Made by a program: the position numbers and the translations under genes
Notes under the pieces: model-generated
The model's database searches: none
Told to the model about the DNA's origin: nothing
What the model saw: only the letters and a program-made list of their open reading frames with translations
In this document: piece by piece, positions 1-7,813 of the stretch
Position numbering within the stretch: position 1 is the stretch's first letter
Layout: each line of letters opens with the position of its first letter
From: VRUE01 sp040508545
Lineage (GTDB): Bacteria; Actinomycetota; Thermoleophilia; Solirubrobacterales; 70-9
Length of the DNA: 64,000 nt
NCBI GenBank assembly: GCA_040508545.1
Contig: JBEVMR010000071.1
Span: 7,768 to 71,767 of the forward strand
Direction of reading: 5' to 3'

Positions 1-860
1 GGGAGGAAGCCCTGGCTCGCCGGGCTCGCCGCCACCGGTTTGCCTTCGCCCGTCAGTTCGAAGTACTGGTACTGCCAGGTGGTGCCGACCTGGACGTCGC
101 CACCGGCAAATGCCGAGATCTGCTTGGCGGCTTCCGACCAGTATTCGCCGACGTTGGGACGCTGTTCTTCGAGCAGGTTCACAGCCGCTTCGAACTGCTC
201 TTCGTTCAGCTCGTAGGGATTTTCGATCCCCAGGTCGGGCTGGTGCGCCTTCAGGTAGACGGCCGCGTCGGCGATGTAGATCGGGTCGTCGTAAGCGCTG
301 ATCTTGCCCTTGTATTTGGCGGCTTTTTCGGGATCGAGGATGACGTCCCAGGAGGTTGGCGCCGGCTTGACGTCGTCGGTGTTCCACATCAGCAGGTTCG
401 CGCCACGGCCATGTGGGATGCCGTAGTGGGTGCCGTCGAAGGTGTTGTAGGGCTGGTCCTTGAGTTCGTCGAAGATCGTCTCGTAGTTGGGGACGAGCTC
501 GACGTTGACCGGGTCGACGTCGCCGCCGTCGACCAGCCGCGCCGAGGCGTTGCCGGAGGCCGAGACGCCGTCGTACTGGCCCGTGCGCATCAGCTGGACC
601 ATTTCGTCGGAGGTGCCGGCGATCTTGTTACTGACTTTGCAGCCGGTCTTCTGTTCGAACGGCTTCGTCCATTCCGGTTCGACGTAGCCGGCCCAGGAGA
701 TCAGGCTGAGTGCGCCCTCTCCCTTGCCGACCTTGGTCAATTCCTCGCCGCTAGTGTCGTCGTCGCTGGAGCCGCAGCCGGCGAGCAGCAGCATGAATGC
801 GAGCAGTCCGGCGACCACCAGCCAGGCCACCTTTACGGGATGTGCGTTTTCTTTCCTCAC
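1..860 (-). CDS. ABC transporter substrate-binding lipoprotein, PotD/spermidine-putrescine type (3' end outside window)
   Basis: About 286 residues are visible; the gene runs off the left edge. It begins at a GTG that overlaps the stop of the ATPase gene (GTGA) and has an AGGAGG ribosome-binding site 7 bases upstream. The N-terminus is a lipoprotein signal: a hydrophobic stretch followed by LLAGCGSS, with Cys as the lipidated residue. The mature part reads as a polyamine-type periplasmic binding protein (LISWAGYVEPEW near the start, FDGTHYGIPHGRG in the middle, FAGGDVQVGTTWQYQY near the visible end). It should capture a polyamine or similar cation outside the membrane and hand it to the transporter. 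Permease genes would be expected further left. The substrate cannot be fixed from sequence. Confidence 0.9.
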   Translation of the reverse strand, partial: MRKENAHPVKVAWLVVAGLLAFMLLLAGCGSSDDDTSGEELTKVGKGEGALSLISWAGYVEPEWTKPFEQKTGCKVSNKIAGTSDEMVQLMRTGQYDGVSASGNASARLVDGGDVDPVNVELVPNYETIFDELKDQPYNTFDGTHYGIPHGRGANLLMWNTDDVKPAPTSWDVILDPEKAAKYKGKISAYDDPIYIADAAVYLKAHQPDLGIENPYELNEEQFEAAVNLLEEQRPNVGEYWSEAAKQISAFAGGDVQVGTTWQYQYFELTGEGKPVAASPASQGFL

Positions 861-1834
861 GGTCGATCCTCCTCTTGCTTGGTTGTCTGCGGGACCGACA
901 CCGCGTATTCCGGCCGCCATCCCACCAGCACCTCCATCCCCTGCTCGGAGGGAGCGTCGTCTGAGCGCCCCTCCGCGTTCTGCCTCACTAGTTGAAGCTC
1001 CCCGCCGGCCTCGAGCGCGACCGTGTAGCGGGTGACCATCCCCACGTAGGCGACGGCGACGATCCGGCCGCGCTCGGTCCGCAGCCCGTCTGTCGCCGCG
1101 GCGGCATCGAGCAGCTGGATCTTCTCGGGCCGGATCGTGAAGCGCGCGCCATCGCGCTCGAGCAGATTGGAGACGCCGACGAAGCCGGCGACGAATTCGG
1201 TCCCCGGCCGCTCGTAGAGCTCGACCGGTGAGCTCACCTGCTCGATGCGGCCTTGGTTGAAGACCGCGATCCGGTCACTCATCGTCAGTGCCTCGTCCTG
1301 GTCGTGGGTGACGTAGACGAAGGTGATCCCGACCTCACCTTGGATCGTCTTCAGCTCGCTCTGCATCTGCTCGCGCAGCTTCAGGTCGAGGGCGCCGAGC
1401 GGCTCGTCGAGCAACAGCACCCGCGGCCGGTTGACGATTGCCCGCGCCAGGGCGACGCGCTGGCGCTGGCCGCCGGAGAGCTCGGCCGGCTTGCGCTCGG
1501 CGTAGCGGGGCAGGCGGACCATCTCCAGCGCCTCGTCACGACGACGAGCCCGCTCCTGCTTCTCGACGCCGGCGACCCGCAGCCCGTAGGCGACGTTCTC
1601 GCCGACGGTCATGTGGGGGAAGAGGGCGTAGTCCTGGAAGACGGTGTTGACCGCTCGGTCGTACGGGGGAACCCCCGACATGTCCCGTCCGGCCAACTCG
1701 ATCGTCCCTCCGCTGGGGTCCTCGAAGCCGGCGATCATGCGCAGCGTCGTCGTCTTGCCCGATCCCGAAGGGCCGAGCATGGTGAAGAACTCACCCGCCT
1801 CGATCTCCAGATCGATGCCCGCAACCGCCTGCAC
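857..1834 (-). CDS. ABC transporter ATP-binding protein, PotA type
   Basis: The 325-residue ATPase has Walker A GPSGSGKTT near residue 20, a Q-loop (NTVFQDYALFPHMTVGENV), the signature LSGGQRQRVALARA, Walker B VLLLDEP, the H-switch YVTHDQDEA, and a C-terminal TOBE-like domain. It energises uptake together with the downstream binding protein, whose start codon overlaps its stop. The first standard start (GTG at 1832-1834) leaves the protein short at the N-terminus. The family-typical beginning (IRLSNLTKSYGEV) is readable in frame back to an ATC codon at 1868-1870, with an in-frame TAA at 1898-1900 and no ATG, GTG or TTG between. Initiation at ATC is an inference. Confidence 0.92.
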   Translation of the reverse strand: MQAVAGIDLEIEAGEFFTMLGPSGSGKTTTLRMIAGFEDPSGGTIELAGRDMSGVPPYDRAVNTVFQDYALFPHMTVGENVAYGLRVAGVEKQERARRRDEALEMVRLPRYAERKPAELSGGQRQRVALARAIVNRPRVLLLDEPLGALDLKLREQMQSELKTIQGEVGITFVYVTHDQDEALTMSDRIAVFNQGRIEQVSSPVELYERPGTEFVAGFVGVSNLLERDGARFTIRPEKIQLLDAAAATDGLRTERGRIVAVAYVGMVTRYTVALEAGGELQLVRQNAEGRSDDAPSEQGMEVLVGWRPEYAVSVPQTTKQEEDRP

Positions 1835-1930
1835 CTCGCCATAACTCTTGGTGAGGTTGCTTAGGCGGATGTCAGAAGGCGCAGCTACAGAGAGAAGTTA
1901 TCCGAGCAGTTCAGGAAAGCAAGGACAAAA

Positions 1931-1956
1931 CCACCCCGGCCAGTTGGCCGGGGTGG
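1931..1956 (-). terminator. Rho-independent terminator of the NlpC/P60 gene
   Basis: An 11-bp perfect GC-rich stem (CCACCCCGGCC / GGCCGGGGTGG) with a 4-base loop. On the minus strand it is followed directly by TTTTG. It lies 29 bases past the stop codon at 1985 and isolates that gene from the ABC transporter genes to its left. Confidence 0.85.
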
Positions 1957-1984
1957 CCTACGGGACCCCTGCCCCGAAGTTCTC

Positions 1985-2542
1985 TTAGTAGCCGGCGGGG
2001 TGGCGCGCGACGAAGCCGGCGCCGTCACGCACGTCTTCGTGCCAGCTCGGACCGGTTTTGCCGTCCGTGTTGCCGGAGGTGTCCCAGCGATAGCCGGCGA
2101 TCACCGCGTAGGTGTGGCCAGGGTTGGCGTAAACGGTGATCCAACGGCCTTCGCCGCTGATGCCCCAGCTTGCCAACGGCCCCGAGGGGGTGGGGCTGGT
2201 GAGGAAGTTACCGCCTCGCAGGGCGTAGCTGACCGAGCCCGAGCAGTCGTATCCGGCGTCCTCCCAGCGGCGGTGGCCGCCGCCGTAGATGTAGGGCTTG
2301 TTGCGGATCCTGTTGGCGAACGCGATTACGCGCTTGACCCGTGGCGGAGCCGATTCGGGCGGGATCAGCATCCCGTTGGGGAGCAGCCGCGCTTTCGGCG
2401 TCGGCGTGCACATGTCGACCGCTGCCGAGGTCAAACCGCCGCCTTCGCAGGCAGCGGATGCGCCGGCGGGCATGAATGCGAGCGACGCGGGTATGACTAA
2501 AGCCACCAACCCCGCTCTGAGCTTTGCACTGTTCTTGGGCAA
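1985..2542 (-). CDS. Secreted NlpC/P60-type peptidoglycan hydrolase
   Basis: 185 residues beginning at a TTG with AAGGAGA 6 bases upstream. Residues 1-30 are a Sec signal peptide ending near AGASA. The C-terminal half is an NlpC/P60 cysteine-peptidase fold. The nucleophile is the Cys in GYDCSGSVSYAL, the general-base His is in NPGHTYAVIAG, and the third polar residue lies in the segment near FVARHPAGY. Such enzymes cut peptide cross-links of peptidoglycan outside the cell during growth or separation. No substrate-targeting domain is visible. A c-di-AMP-type riboswitch precedes the gene and a strong terminator follows it, so it is an isolated, RNA-regulated unit. Confidence 0.9.
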   Translation of the reverse strand: MPKNSAKLRAGLVALVIPASLAFMPAGASAACEGGGLTSAAVDMCTPTPKARLLPNGMLIPPESAPPRVKRVIAFANRIRNKPYIYGGGHRRWEDAGYDCSGSVSYALRGGNFLTSPTPSGPLASWGISGEGRWITVYANPGHTYAVIAGYRWDTSGNTDGKTGPSWHEDVRDGAGFVARHPAGY

Positions 2543-2555
2543 ACCGATTCTCCTT

Positions 2556-2700
2556 CGTCTGCCTACGGGGTTAGCTGTCGGGCTGGCGCGAAAGGAGCTT
2601 GCGCCCCCGCCCAGATGGGCGAGTTAGCCCCGAAAACGTGGTTCCCCCGTTCCCGCGTGGCCAGGTGGCTGGCGGGATTAGGCGTTTCGGTTGTTCGGAA
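2556..2700 (-). promoter_or_regulatory. Cyclic-di-AMP riboswitch (ydaO-yuaA type)
   Basis: The leader of the NlpC/P60 gene carries the conserved blocks of the ydaO-type element in the right order on the minus strand: CCGAACAACCG at about 2699, TAATCCCGCC, GGGGGAACCACGTTTTCGGGG, and near the 3' end GACAGCTAACCCCGTAGGC (2561-2578). The last block is the most diagnostic. The start codon follows 13 bases later. Actinobacterial resuscitation-promoting and NlpC/P60 genes are classical targets of this riboswitch, in which c-di-AMP binding turns expression off. Recognition is by eye; a covariance search against Rfam RF00379 would settle it. Confidence 0.88.
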
Positions 2701-2819
2701 CGGCGAGCAGTGTAGACGATCCTCCGGGTGGATGCTCATGAAAAACAAACATTTTGTGGCCTTTCGCACTTGCATCTCGGATTCCTGTCGGCAGTGCGGG
2801 TGGTAGCTTGCGGGCTGGG

Positions 2820-3620
2820 ATGGAACTTGCCGGCAAGAAAGCCCTGCTCACTGGCGCCACCGGCGGCCTCGGCCGCGCGATCGCCGCGGCGCTGGCCGCA
2901 CGAGGGGCGAGCCTGGTCCTCAGCGGTCGCAATGCCGAGGCCTTGGAGTCTCTGGCTGGGGAGTTGCCGGGCGAGGGGCACAGCACGGCTCCCAGCGACC
3001 TGGCCGAGCCCGGAGCTGCGGAGAAGCTCGCAGCGGAGGTTGGCGCCGTCGACATCCTGATCGCCAACGCGGGACTGCCTGCAACCGGCCGCCTGACCGA
3101 CTTCTCCACCGAGGAGCTAACCGGGGCGCTGCGCGTAAACCTCGAGGCTCCGATCCTCCTCGCCCGCGCGCTCGAGCCGGCAATGCTCGAGCGTGGCTCG
3201 GGCCACATGGTCTTCATCTCATCCCTTTCCGGCAAGTCCGCAACCCCACTCTCTTCGATCTACAACGCAACCAAGTTCGGCCTGCGCGGCTTCGCCCTAG
3301 GCCTGCGTGCCGACCTGAACCCGCAGGGAATCGGCGTGTCCCTCGTCTCTCCCGGCACGATCCGCGAAGCGGGGATGTACTCAGACTCAGGCGCCCCCCC
3401 GATCCCCGGCCTAGGCACGGGTACGCCAGCTCAGGTAGCCAGCGCGGTAGTCAAGGCAATCGAGCACAACAAGGTCGAGGTAACGGTCGCTCCCATCCAG
3501 CAGCGCATGCTTGCTCACTTCGCTCTCGCCACCCCCGGCATCTCAGTCAAGATCGCCAGCGGCGACGCAGGTCAGAAGGCCGCCGCAGCCGTCGCTGACG
3601 GCCAGTCGGATAAGCGCTAG
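2820..3620 (+). CDS. Short-chain dehydrogenase/reductase (SDR)
   Basis: 266 residues from the ATG at 2820. A classical SDR with the cofactor motif TGATGGLGRA near residue 11, the NAG motif (ILIANAG), catalytic Ser in FISSLSG, and YNATK as the YxxxK pair. The C-terminus is an unusual Ala-rich tail. It should be an NAD(P)-dependent oxidoreductase acting on an unknown alcohol or ketone. Its TAG stop lies inside the CTAG target site of the IS481-type element that follows, so the gene stays intact although the element abuts it. Confidence 0.88.
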   Translation: MELAGKKALLTGATGGLGRAIAAALAARGASLVLSGRNAEALESLAGELPGEGHSTAPSDLAEPGAAEKLAAEVGAVDILIANAGLPATGRLTDFSTEELTGALRVNLEAPILLARALEPAMLERGSGHMVFISSLSGKSATPLSSIYNATKFGLRGFALGLRADLNPQGIGVSLVSPGTIREAGMYSDSGAPPIPGLGTGTPAQVASAVVKAIEHNKVEVTVAPIQQRMLAHFALATPGISVKIASGDAGQKAAAAVADGQSDKR

Positions 3621-3621
3621 C

Positions 3622-4689
3622 TGTAGTTCCTAACCACGTTGTTCATCCGGACCTCCTTGGAGGCTGGCGGTGTCGAAGCCCCAGCAACAAGGAGGAACCG
3701 GATGAAGCTCCACGCTAACGCGCCTCTCGGCCCGAAGGGGAGAGCGATCATGGTCAAGAGAGTGCTCGAGGATGGGGTCGCGCTCACGGAGGCGGCTGAG
3801 GCCGCCGGAGTGAGCGCGAGGACTGCCGGCAAATGGGTGCGCCGCTACCGCGCCGAGGGCGAGGCGGGCCTGCTCGATCGCAGCTCCGCCCCTCGCACCG
3901 TCCACAACGTCACCTCTCCCGAGCGCGTCGAAGCGATCGCCGCCCTGCGGCGCCTGCGCCTGACCGGCCCCGAGATCGCCGAGATCCTGGAGATGGCCAC
4001 CTCGACCGTCTCCGCGGTGCTGAAGCGGATCGGCCTCGGCAAGCTCAGCCGCTTGGGCGTCGAGGAGCCGATCCGCCGCTATGAGCGCAAGCGGCCTGGC
4101 GAGCTGATCCACATCGACGTCAAGAAGCTGGGTCGAATCGGGCCTCACGGAGCCGGTCATCGCGTCACTGGGCGCAGGGCACGGCGGACCAAGACCCGTC
4201 TTGACGCCGATGGTGTCAACCGTCGCCGGATCGGCTGGGAGTGCGTGCATGTCTGCGTCGACGACGCCACCCGCCTCGCCTACGCGGAGGTCTTGCCTGA
4301 CGAGAAGACCAAGACCGTGATCGGCTTTCTGCGCCGGGCTGCCGCCTTCTACCGCTCCCACGGGGTCACGGTCGAGCGGCTGATGACCGACAACGGCCCC
4401 GCCTACCGCTCCACTGCCCATGCCCTGTCCTGCCGGGCGATGGGGATCAAGCACATCCGCACCCAGCCCTACCGGCCTCAGACCAACGGCAAGGCCGAGC
4501 GCTTCATCCGCACGATGCTCAGGGAGTGGGCATATGCCGCCGTCTACGGCTCCTCGCCGGAGAGGGCCAAAGCTCTCTCCGGCTGGATCGAGCGCTACAA
4601 CTTCAGGCGACGACACGGCGCCATCGGCCATCAACCGCCGGTTCAGCGGCTACGGGAGCTCGCCGGGAACAACGTGGCTGGCATCTACA
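3622..4689 (+). mobile_element. IS481-family insertion sequence
   Basis: A 1068-bp element beginning TGTAG and ending CTACA. The terminal inverted repeats extend about 25 bases: left 3622-3646, right 4665-4689, 22 of 27 matching when one extra base on each side is included, with GAACAACGTGG-type sequence innermost. It is flanked on both sides by CTAG (3617-3620 and 4691-4694), the usual target of this family. It carries one intact transposase gene. Confidence 0.88.
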
Positions 4690-4694
4690 CCTAG
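3702..4694 (+). CDS. IS481-family transposase (DDE)
   Basis: 330 residues from the ATG at 3702, preceded by GGAGG. An N-terminal helix-turn-helix (LTEAAEAAGVSARTAGKWVRR) is followed by a second HTH region and an integrase-type catalytic core. The acidic triad is visible as D in HIDVKKLG, D in MTDNGPAY and E in NGKAERFIRT. No frameshift is present, so the enzyme may be active. Its TAG stop is not inside the element: it is supplied by the CTAG target sequence on the right flank. Confidence 0.93.
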   Translation: MKLHANAPLGPKGRAIMVKRVLEDGVALTEAAEAAGVSARTAGKWVRRYRAEGEAGLLDRSSAPRTVHNVTSPERVEAIAALRRLRLTGPEIAEILEMATSTVSAVLKRIGLGKLSRLGVEEPIRRYERKRPGELIHIDVKKLGRIGPHGAGHRVTGRRARRTKTRLDADGVNRRRIGWECVHVCVDDATRLAYAEVLPDEKTKTVIGFLRRAAAFYRSHGVTVERLMTDNGPAYRSTAHALSCRAMGIKHIRTQPYRPQTNGKAERFIRTMLREWAYAAVYGSSPERAKALSGWIERYNFRRRHGAIGHQPPVQRLRELAGNNVAGIYT

Positions 4695-5035
4695 GCGATG
4701 CGGCGGCTTCGGCCCTGCAGAGCGCCGCACGTCGCCTCGTCGAGCTGTTCCCCGAGAAGCGCTCCCCCATGGAGGAAGCTGCCGAAGGCAATCTGGAGAC
4801 CATTCGAGGATTGAGAGCTGACCTTCAGGAACCCAGCCGGGATCAGATCGCTGCCCTAATCGATCTTGGCATGCCTGCAGAAGGGCTCTCTGACCTCGCC
4901 CTCAGCCCAGACCTCCCGAAACAGGCCGTGAACCATCCGCTCGAGCTCTTCGAGGTATCAGTGCGCGCGAACAGTGCGTCAAAGCGACGTCTTGCTGAAG
5001 TACTCCGGTCCGGGGCGTTGTTGGGAGTTACTTAG
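4691..5035 (+). pseudogene. Unknown reading frame right of the IS, perhaps a 5'-truncated gene
   Basis: An open frame begins at the right edge of the IS and ends in TAG at 5035. It has protein-like composition (IAALIDLGMPAEGLSDLA; a Leu/Glu-rich amphipathic character). No good ribosome-binding site precedes its first ATG at 4770. I do not recognise the family. It may be the 3' part of a gene cut by an earlier rearrangement, or an 88-residue ORF from the ATG. Confidence 0.35.
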
Positions 5036-5324
5036 TCGCTCCATAGATCGAGGCAGGAGAAGGCGCTAGAGGTCTAATCCTCCCTGCGCCGCCGCCTTTC
5101 GCCTAACGCCGTCAGCCAAGCAGTTTGCGTCAGGGTCAACCCGAGGAAGAACGGGCGGAGAATCGGGGGTAGCGCGCAGTCGGTCGGGATAGTCGGGCTC
5201 AAATGACGACGCGCGACTCTGGGCCGTGTCGCTCAGCAATTGAGTTCATGGGCGATCCCAAGACGTGAAGCAGCACAAATTCGCGGCCCCCGGCATGCAA
5301 ACGAGCGACCTAGCGGAAGAAGAC
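5036..5324. other. Intergenic region without recognisable gene
   Basis: No convincing ORF, RNA or repeat was seen. Base composition is slightly lower in GC than in the neighbours, as expected for decayed sequence next to an insertion element. Confidence 0.4.
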
Positions 5325-5714
5325 TTAGGCAGAGGGCGCTGGCGCGAGGGCAAGGTTCTCCCAGGCGAGCCTTACCGACCTTTTGATTTCGCGCCGGGTG
5401 GTCGTCCGGGGGTCATACATGCTTGACATTCCGCTATTGACGACGAAACCGGAGAGATAGAAGACAAAGATCCAAACCGCCCACAGCAAGCGTCCTCCGT
5501 AGGAACGAAATGGACAGCGCTTGGCGATCAGCCTATCTTCGCCGCCATAGGCGAGATAGGCGAAGGTGACGCCCCATCCCGCAAGGAACGCAAGAACGAC
5601 AACGGCAACGGCGTTCTCTGCAATTTCCGCGCCAAGCGCTGGGGCTGAACTGTCGAGCCATCGAACTAGGTACACAGCCAAGACTGCGATCAAGAGCTCG
5701 CGCAAGAACCTCAT
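5325..5714 (-). CDS. Small integral membrane protein of unknown function
   Basis: 129 residues with three predicted membrane segments: residues 5-20 (ELLIAVLAVYLV), 33-55 (AVAVVVLAFLAGWGVTFAYL) and 75-95 (LLWAVWIFVFYLSGFVV). Basic residues follow the last segment. The family is not recognised. It stands alone between the IS481 debris and tRNA remnants, so it may belong to accessory DNA. Confidence 0.6.
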   Translation of the reverse strand: MRFLRELLIAVLAVYLVRWLDSSAPALGAEIAENAVAVVVLAFLAGWGVTFAYLAYGGEDRLIAKRCPFRSYGGRLLWAVWIFVFYLSGFVVNSGMSSMYDPRTTTRREIKRSVRLAWENLALAPAPSA

Positions 5715-5742
5715 AGGACAAGTCTAAGCCGGCCCGACGGGT

Positions 5743-5922
5743 AGTCAACGGCAGCTCATAAGGCACGAAGGGGCAGCTCGGTCCTCCCCAATACAGCGGG
5801 TTGACCTTCGTGTAGGTCCAGCCTTCGCGCGCGGCAATCTCCTTGTAAGAAATCAGCCGATGGGCGCTGATCGGTCGAGTCTGCTTCGAAAGGAGACGGG
5901 GGGCCGCGTCAGCCGACGACAT
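5743..5922 (-). pseudogene. Possible remnant of a sigma-70 region 4 / HTH gene
   Basis: A short stretch reads ISYKEIAAREGWTYTKVN. This resembles the recognition helix-turn-helix of sigma-70-like factors from this bacterial group (sYrEIAe.tGWTYTKVNR). Downstream the frame loses any resemblance and runs into the membrane-protein gene. No flanking sigma domains are seen. Treat it as a remnant; it could be coincidence. Confidence 0.3.
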
Positions 5923-5977
5923 CCCCTTCCGCTCTCTGATTAGGGAACGACGCCCCTAAAAAGAACCTTTTGCTGAC

Positions 5978-6063
5978 CGGAGGGGGTGGGATTTCGAACC
6001 CACGAGCGCCCAAAGGGGGCCAACGGTTTTCGAGACTGCCCGTTCGACCCCTCCGATCCCTCC
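5978..6063 (-). tRNA. tRNA-Ser(CGA)-like gene, probably degenerate
   Basis: The reverse strand shows an acceptor stem (GGAGGGA with a terminal CCCCTCC), an anticodon loop CTCGAAA giving CGA, a long variable arm hairpin GCCC-CCTTT-GGGC typical of serine tRNAs, and a good T arm (GTGGG TTCGAAAT CCCAC). The D arm is short and poorly paired. The anticodon stem has an A-C mismatch and a G-T pair. It may be a pseudogene or a divergent minor tRNA. Confidence 0.5.
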
Positions 6064-6194
6064 AAAACCGAGCCCTTGATCGCTGCCTCGTCAGATAACC
6101 GGCTTGATGCCCAAATGTGGTGCCCACGGAAACCAAGCTGACGATTCGACGTCAGTCGTGGCCGCGGTATCCGGCGTTAGGGTGGGATTGCCGT

Positions 6195-6240
6195 CAAACG
6201 CCCCCGGCTGGATTCGAGCCAGCGACCCACGGCTTAGAAG
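6195..6240 (-). repeat. Partial tRNA-Arg 3' copy: candidate attachment site (distal att)
   Basis: These 46 bases match 45 of 46 bases of 19924-19969, which hold the 3' half of the intact tRNA-Arg(TCT) gene from the anticodon loop through the T arm and discriminator plus 4 flanking bases. Both copies have the same orientation. Beyond the copy the sequence no longer pairs as a tRNA. This is the pattern left when a tyrosine integrase inserts an element at a tRNA 3' end. Confidence 0.65.
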
Positions 6241-6346
6241 AGGCTAACGCCCTCGGTTAAGCAGCCTCGGGCTGGCGGCATTGGTGCCCCAACTGATTTC
6301 GCGACCATTCGTTTCGAACTTGTCCGCGATCTCCCCCAGCGGGGAT

Positions 6347-7813
6347 CTAACCGCGGCAGGAGAGGGCTTCATCGAGGTGGCCAAGGAGGACATCGGCGAT
6401 CTGTGGATCGAAGTGAGTACCTCTACCCTCTCTGATTACGGCGACCGCCTCATCCAGCGGCAGCGCCAGCCTGTAGCTACGATCGCTGAGCAGAGCATCG
6501 AAGACGTCGGCGATAGCGACTATGCGGCCCTCGAGTGGTATTTGCTCCCCGACCAGCCCTTGCGGGTAGCCACCGCCGTCATAGCGCTCGTGATGGGTGA
6601 GGGCGATCGTCGCAGCCATACGCGATAGATCGCTCTGGAAATGGGCGAAGATCTCGTGGCCGATCACCGTGTGGCGCTCCATCTCCTTGCGCTCCTCAGC
6701 GCTCAGCGGTCCGGCCTTGCGGAGAATCTCAGCCCGAATGCCGATCTTTCCCACGTCGTGCATTGGGGCCGCGGCGCGCAACAGCTGAACGCGGCCGGGG
6801 TCAAGATTCAACATGCCTCCCAAGAAAGCGGCGATCGCCGCCATCCGGTCGACGTGCTCGCCGGTCGCGGAATCGTGAAGGGAGATCGCCTTGGCAAGCC
6901 CCCCTATCGTCTCCTGGCGAGACAGCTGCAGTTCCTCGATCGCCTTCTGTTGATTGGCCGCCAGCTCCTCGCTCAGTCGAATCGCCTCGTTCTCAGCCGT
7001 GATATCCGCTGAGATGCCACCGACGGCGGTGATCTGGCCCTCCTCTCCAAGGAGAGGGAACTTGACCGTCTTGAAGGTTCTCTCTACCCCGCCGACCTCC
7101 ACGATCTCATCTGCTTCATAGATCGTTCCCCCCTCCAGGATCCGACGATCGATTTCATTAGCGATCCTCGCTCCGTCGGGGGGCATGATCGCCTCGTCGG
7201 TGAGGCCAATCAGCTCGCCTCGCGGTAACCCGGCGAGATCATCGGCTTTCGTATTCGCAACGACATAGCGATAAGAAGCGTCCTTGGCGTAGATCGGCAT
7301 CGGCGCCATATCGATGATCGTCTGCCGCTGGTCCTTGAGGTTCTGGCTGTGTGCTTTCTCGATGATCTCCAGCTCGCGCCGTCGCAGCGCGCTCATCACC
7401 GTGATCAACAGCTGTCCGGGCCAAAACGGCTCGACCAGATAGCCGAACACGCCGAGAGCAAATGCCTGCCTTGCGGCCTCGGGATCGTCATCCCCCGTCA
7501 TCAGGACAACGGTGGCCGTGTCGGGGTATGCCTGGACGATCTCCTCGGCGAGGGCTAGCCCCGTTTCGCCCGCGGCGTCGATGTTGCATATGACGAGTTG
7601 GAAGCTGCCGGAGGAGAGCTTGTCGTGGGCCTGCTCGACATCGCTCGCGAACTCGCACTCAAAGCTATCCCCTAGAGCGCGATCCATCAGTTCGAGCATC
7701 TCGGGCTGATCGTCGGTCACCAAGATTCGAACGGCGACATCTTGGCTCTCCTTCGGTGGAACGAGCTCCGTCGGCGCATCGGCCTTGACGAGTCCCGACG
7801 CAGGGCTCATCAC
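6347..7813 (-). CDS. Degenerate receiver - PAS - HD-GYP protein
   Basis: 488 residues: receiver-like domain (about 27-140), PAS domain (about 160-285), coiled linker, HD-GYP domain (about 305-485). The HD-GYP part keeps its metal ligands (MHDVGK, ERHTVIGHEI, THHERYDGGGYP, IADVFDAL), so it should hydrolyse c-di-GMP. The receiver has lost the phosphoacceptor: the aspartate position is Asn77 (LVICNID) and the switch lysine is Glu128 (YLVEPF). It therefore probably does not respond to phosphorylation, and the PAS domain may be the sensor. It is the last gene of a four-gene operon; its GTG start overlaps the stop of the GGDEF-EAL gene. Confidence 0.9.
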   Translation of the reverse strand: MMSPASGLVKADAPTELVPPKESQDVAVRILVTDDQPEMLELMDRALGDSFECEFASDVEQAHDKLSSGSFQLVICNIDAAGETGLALAEEIVQAYPDTATVVLMTGDDDPEAARQAFALGVFGYLVEPFWPGQLLITVMSALRRRELEIIEKAHSQNLKDQRQTIIDMAPMPIYAKDASYRYVVANTKADDLAGLPRGELIGLTDEAIMPPDGARIANEIDRRILEGGTIYEADEIVEVGGVERTFKTVKFPLLGEEGQITAVGGISADITAENEAIRLSEELAANQQKAIEELQLSRQETIGGLAKAISLHDSATGEHVDRMAAIAAFLGGMLNLDPGRVQLLRAAAPMHDVGKIGIRAEILRKAGPLSAEERKEMERHTVIGHEIFAHFQSDLSRMAATIALTHHERYDGGGYPQGLVGEQIPLEGRIVAIADVFDALLSDRSYRLALPLDEAVAVIREGRGTHFDPQIADVLLGHLDEALSCRG

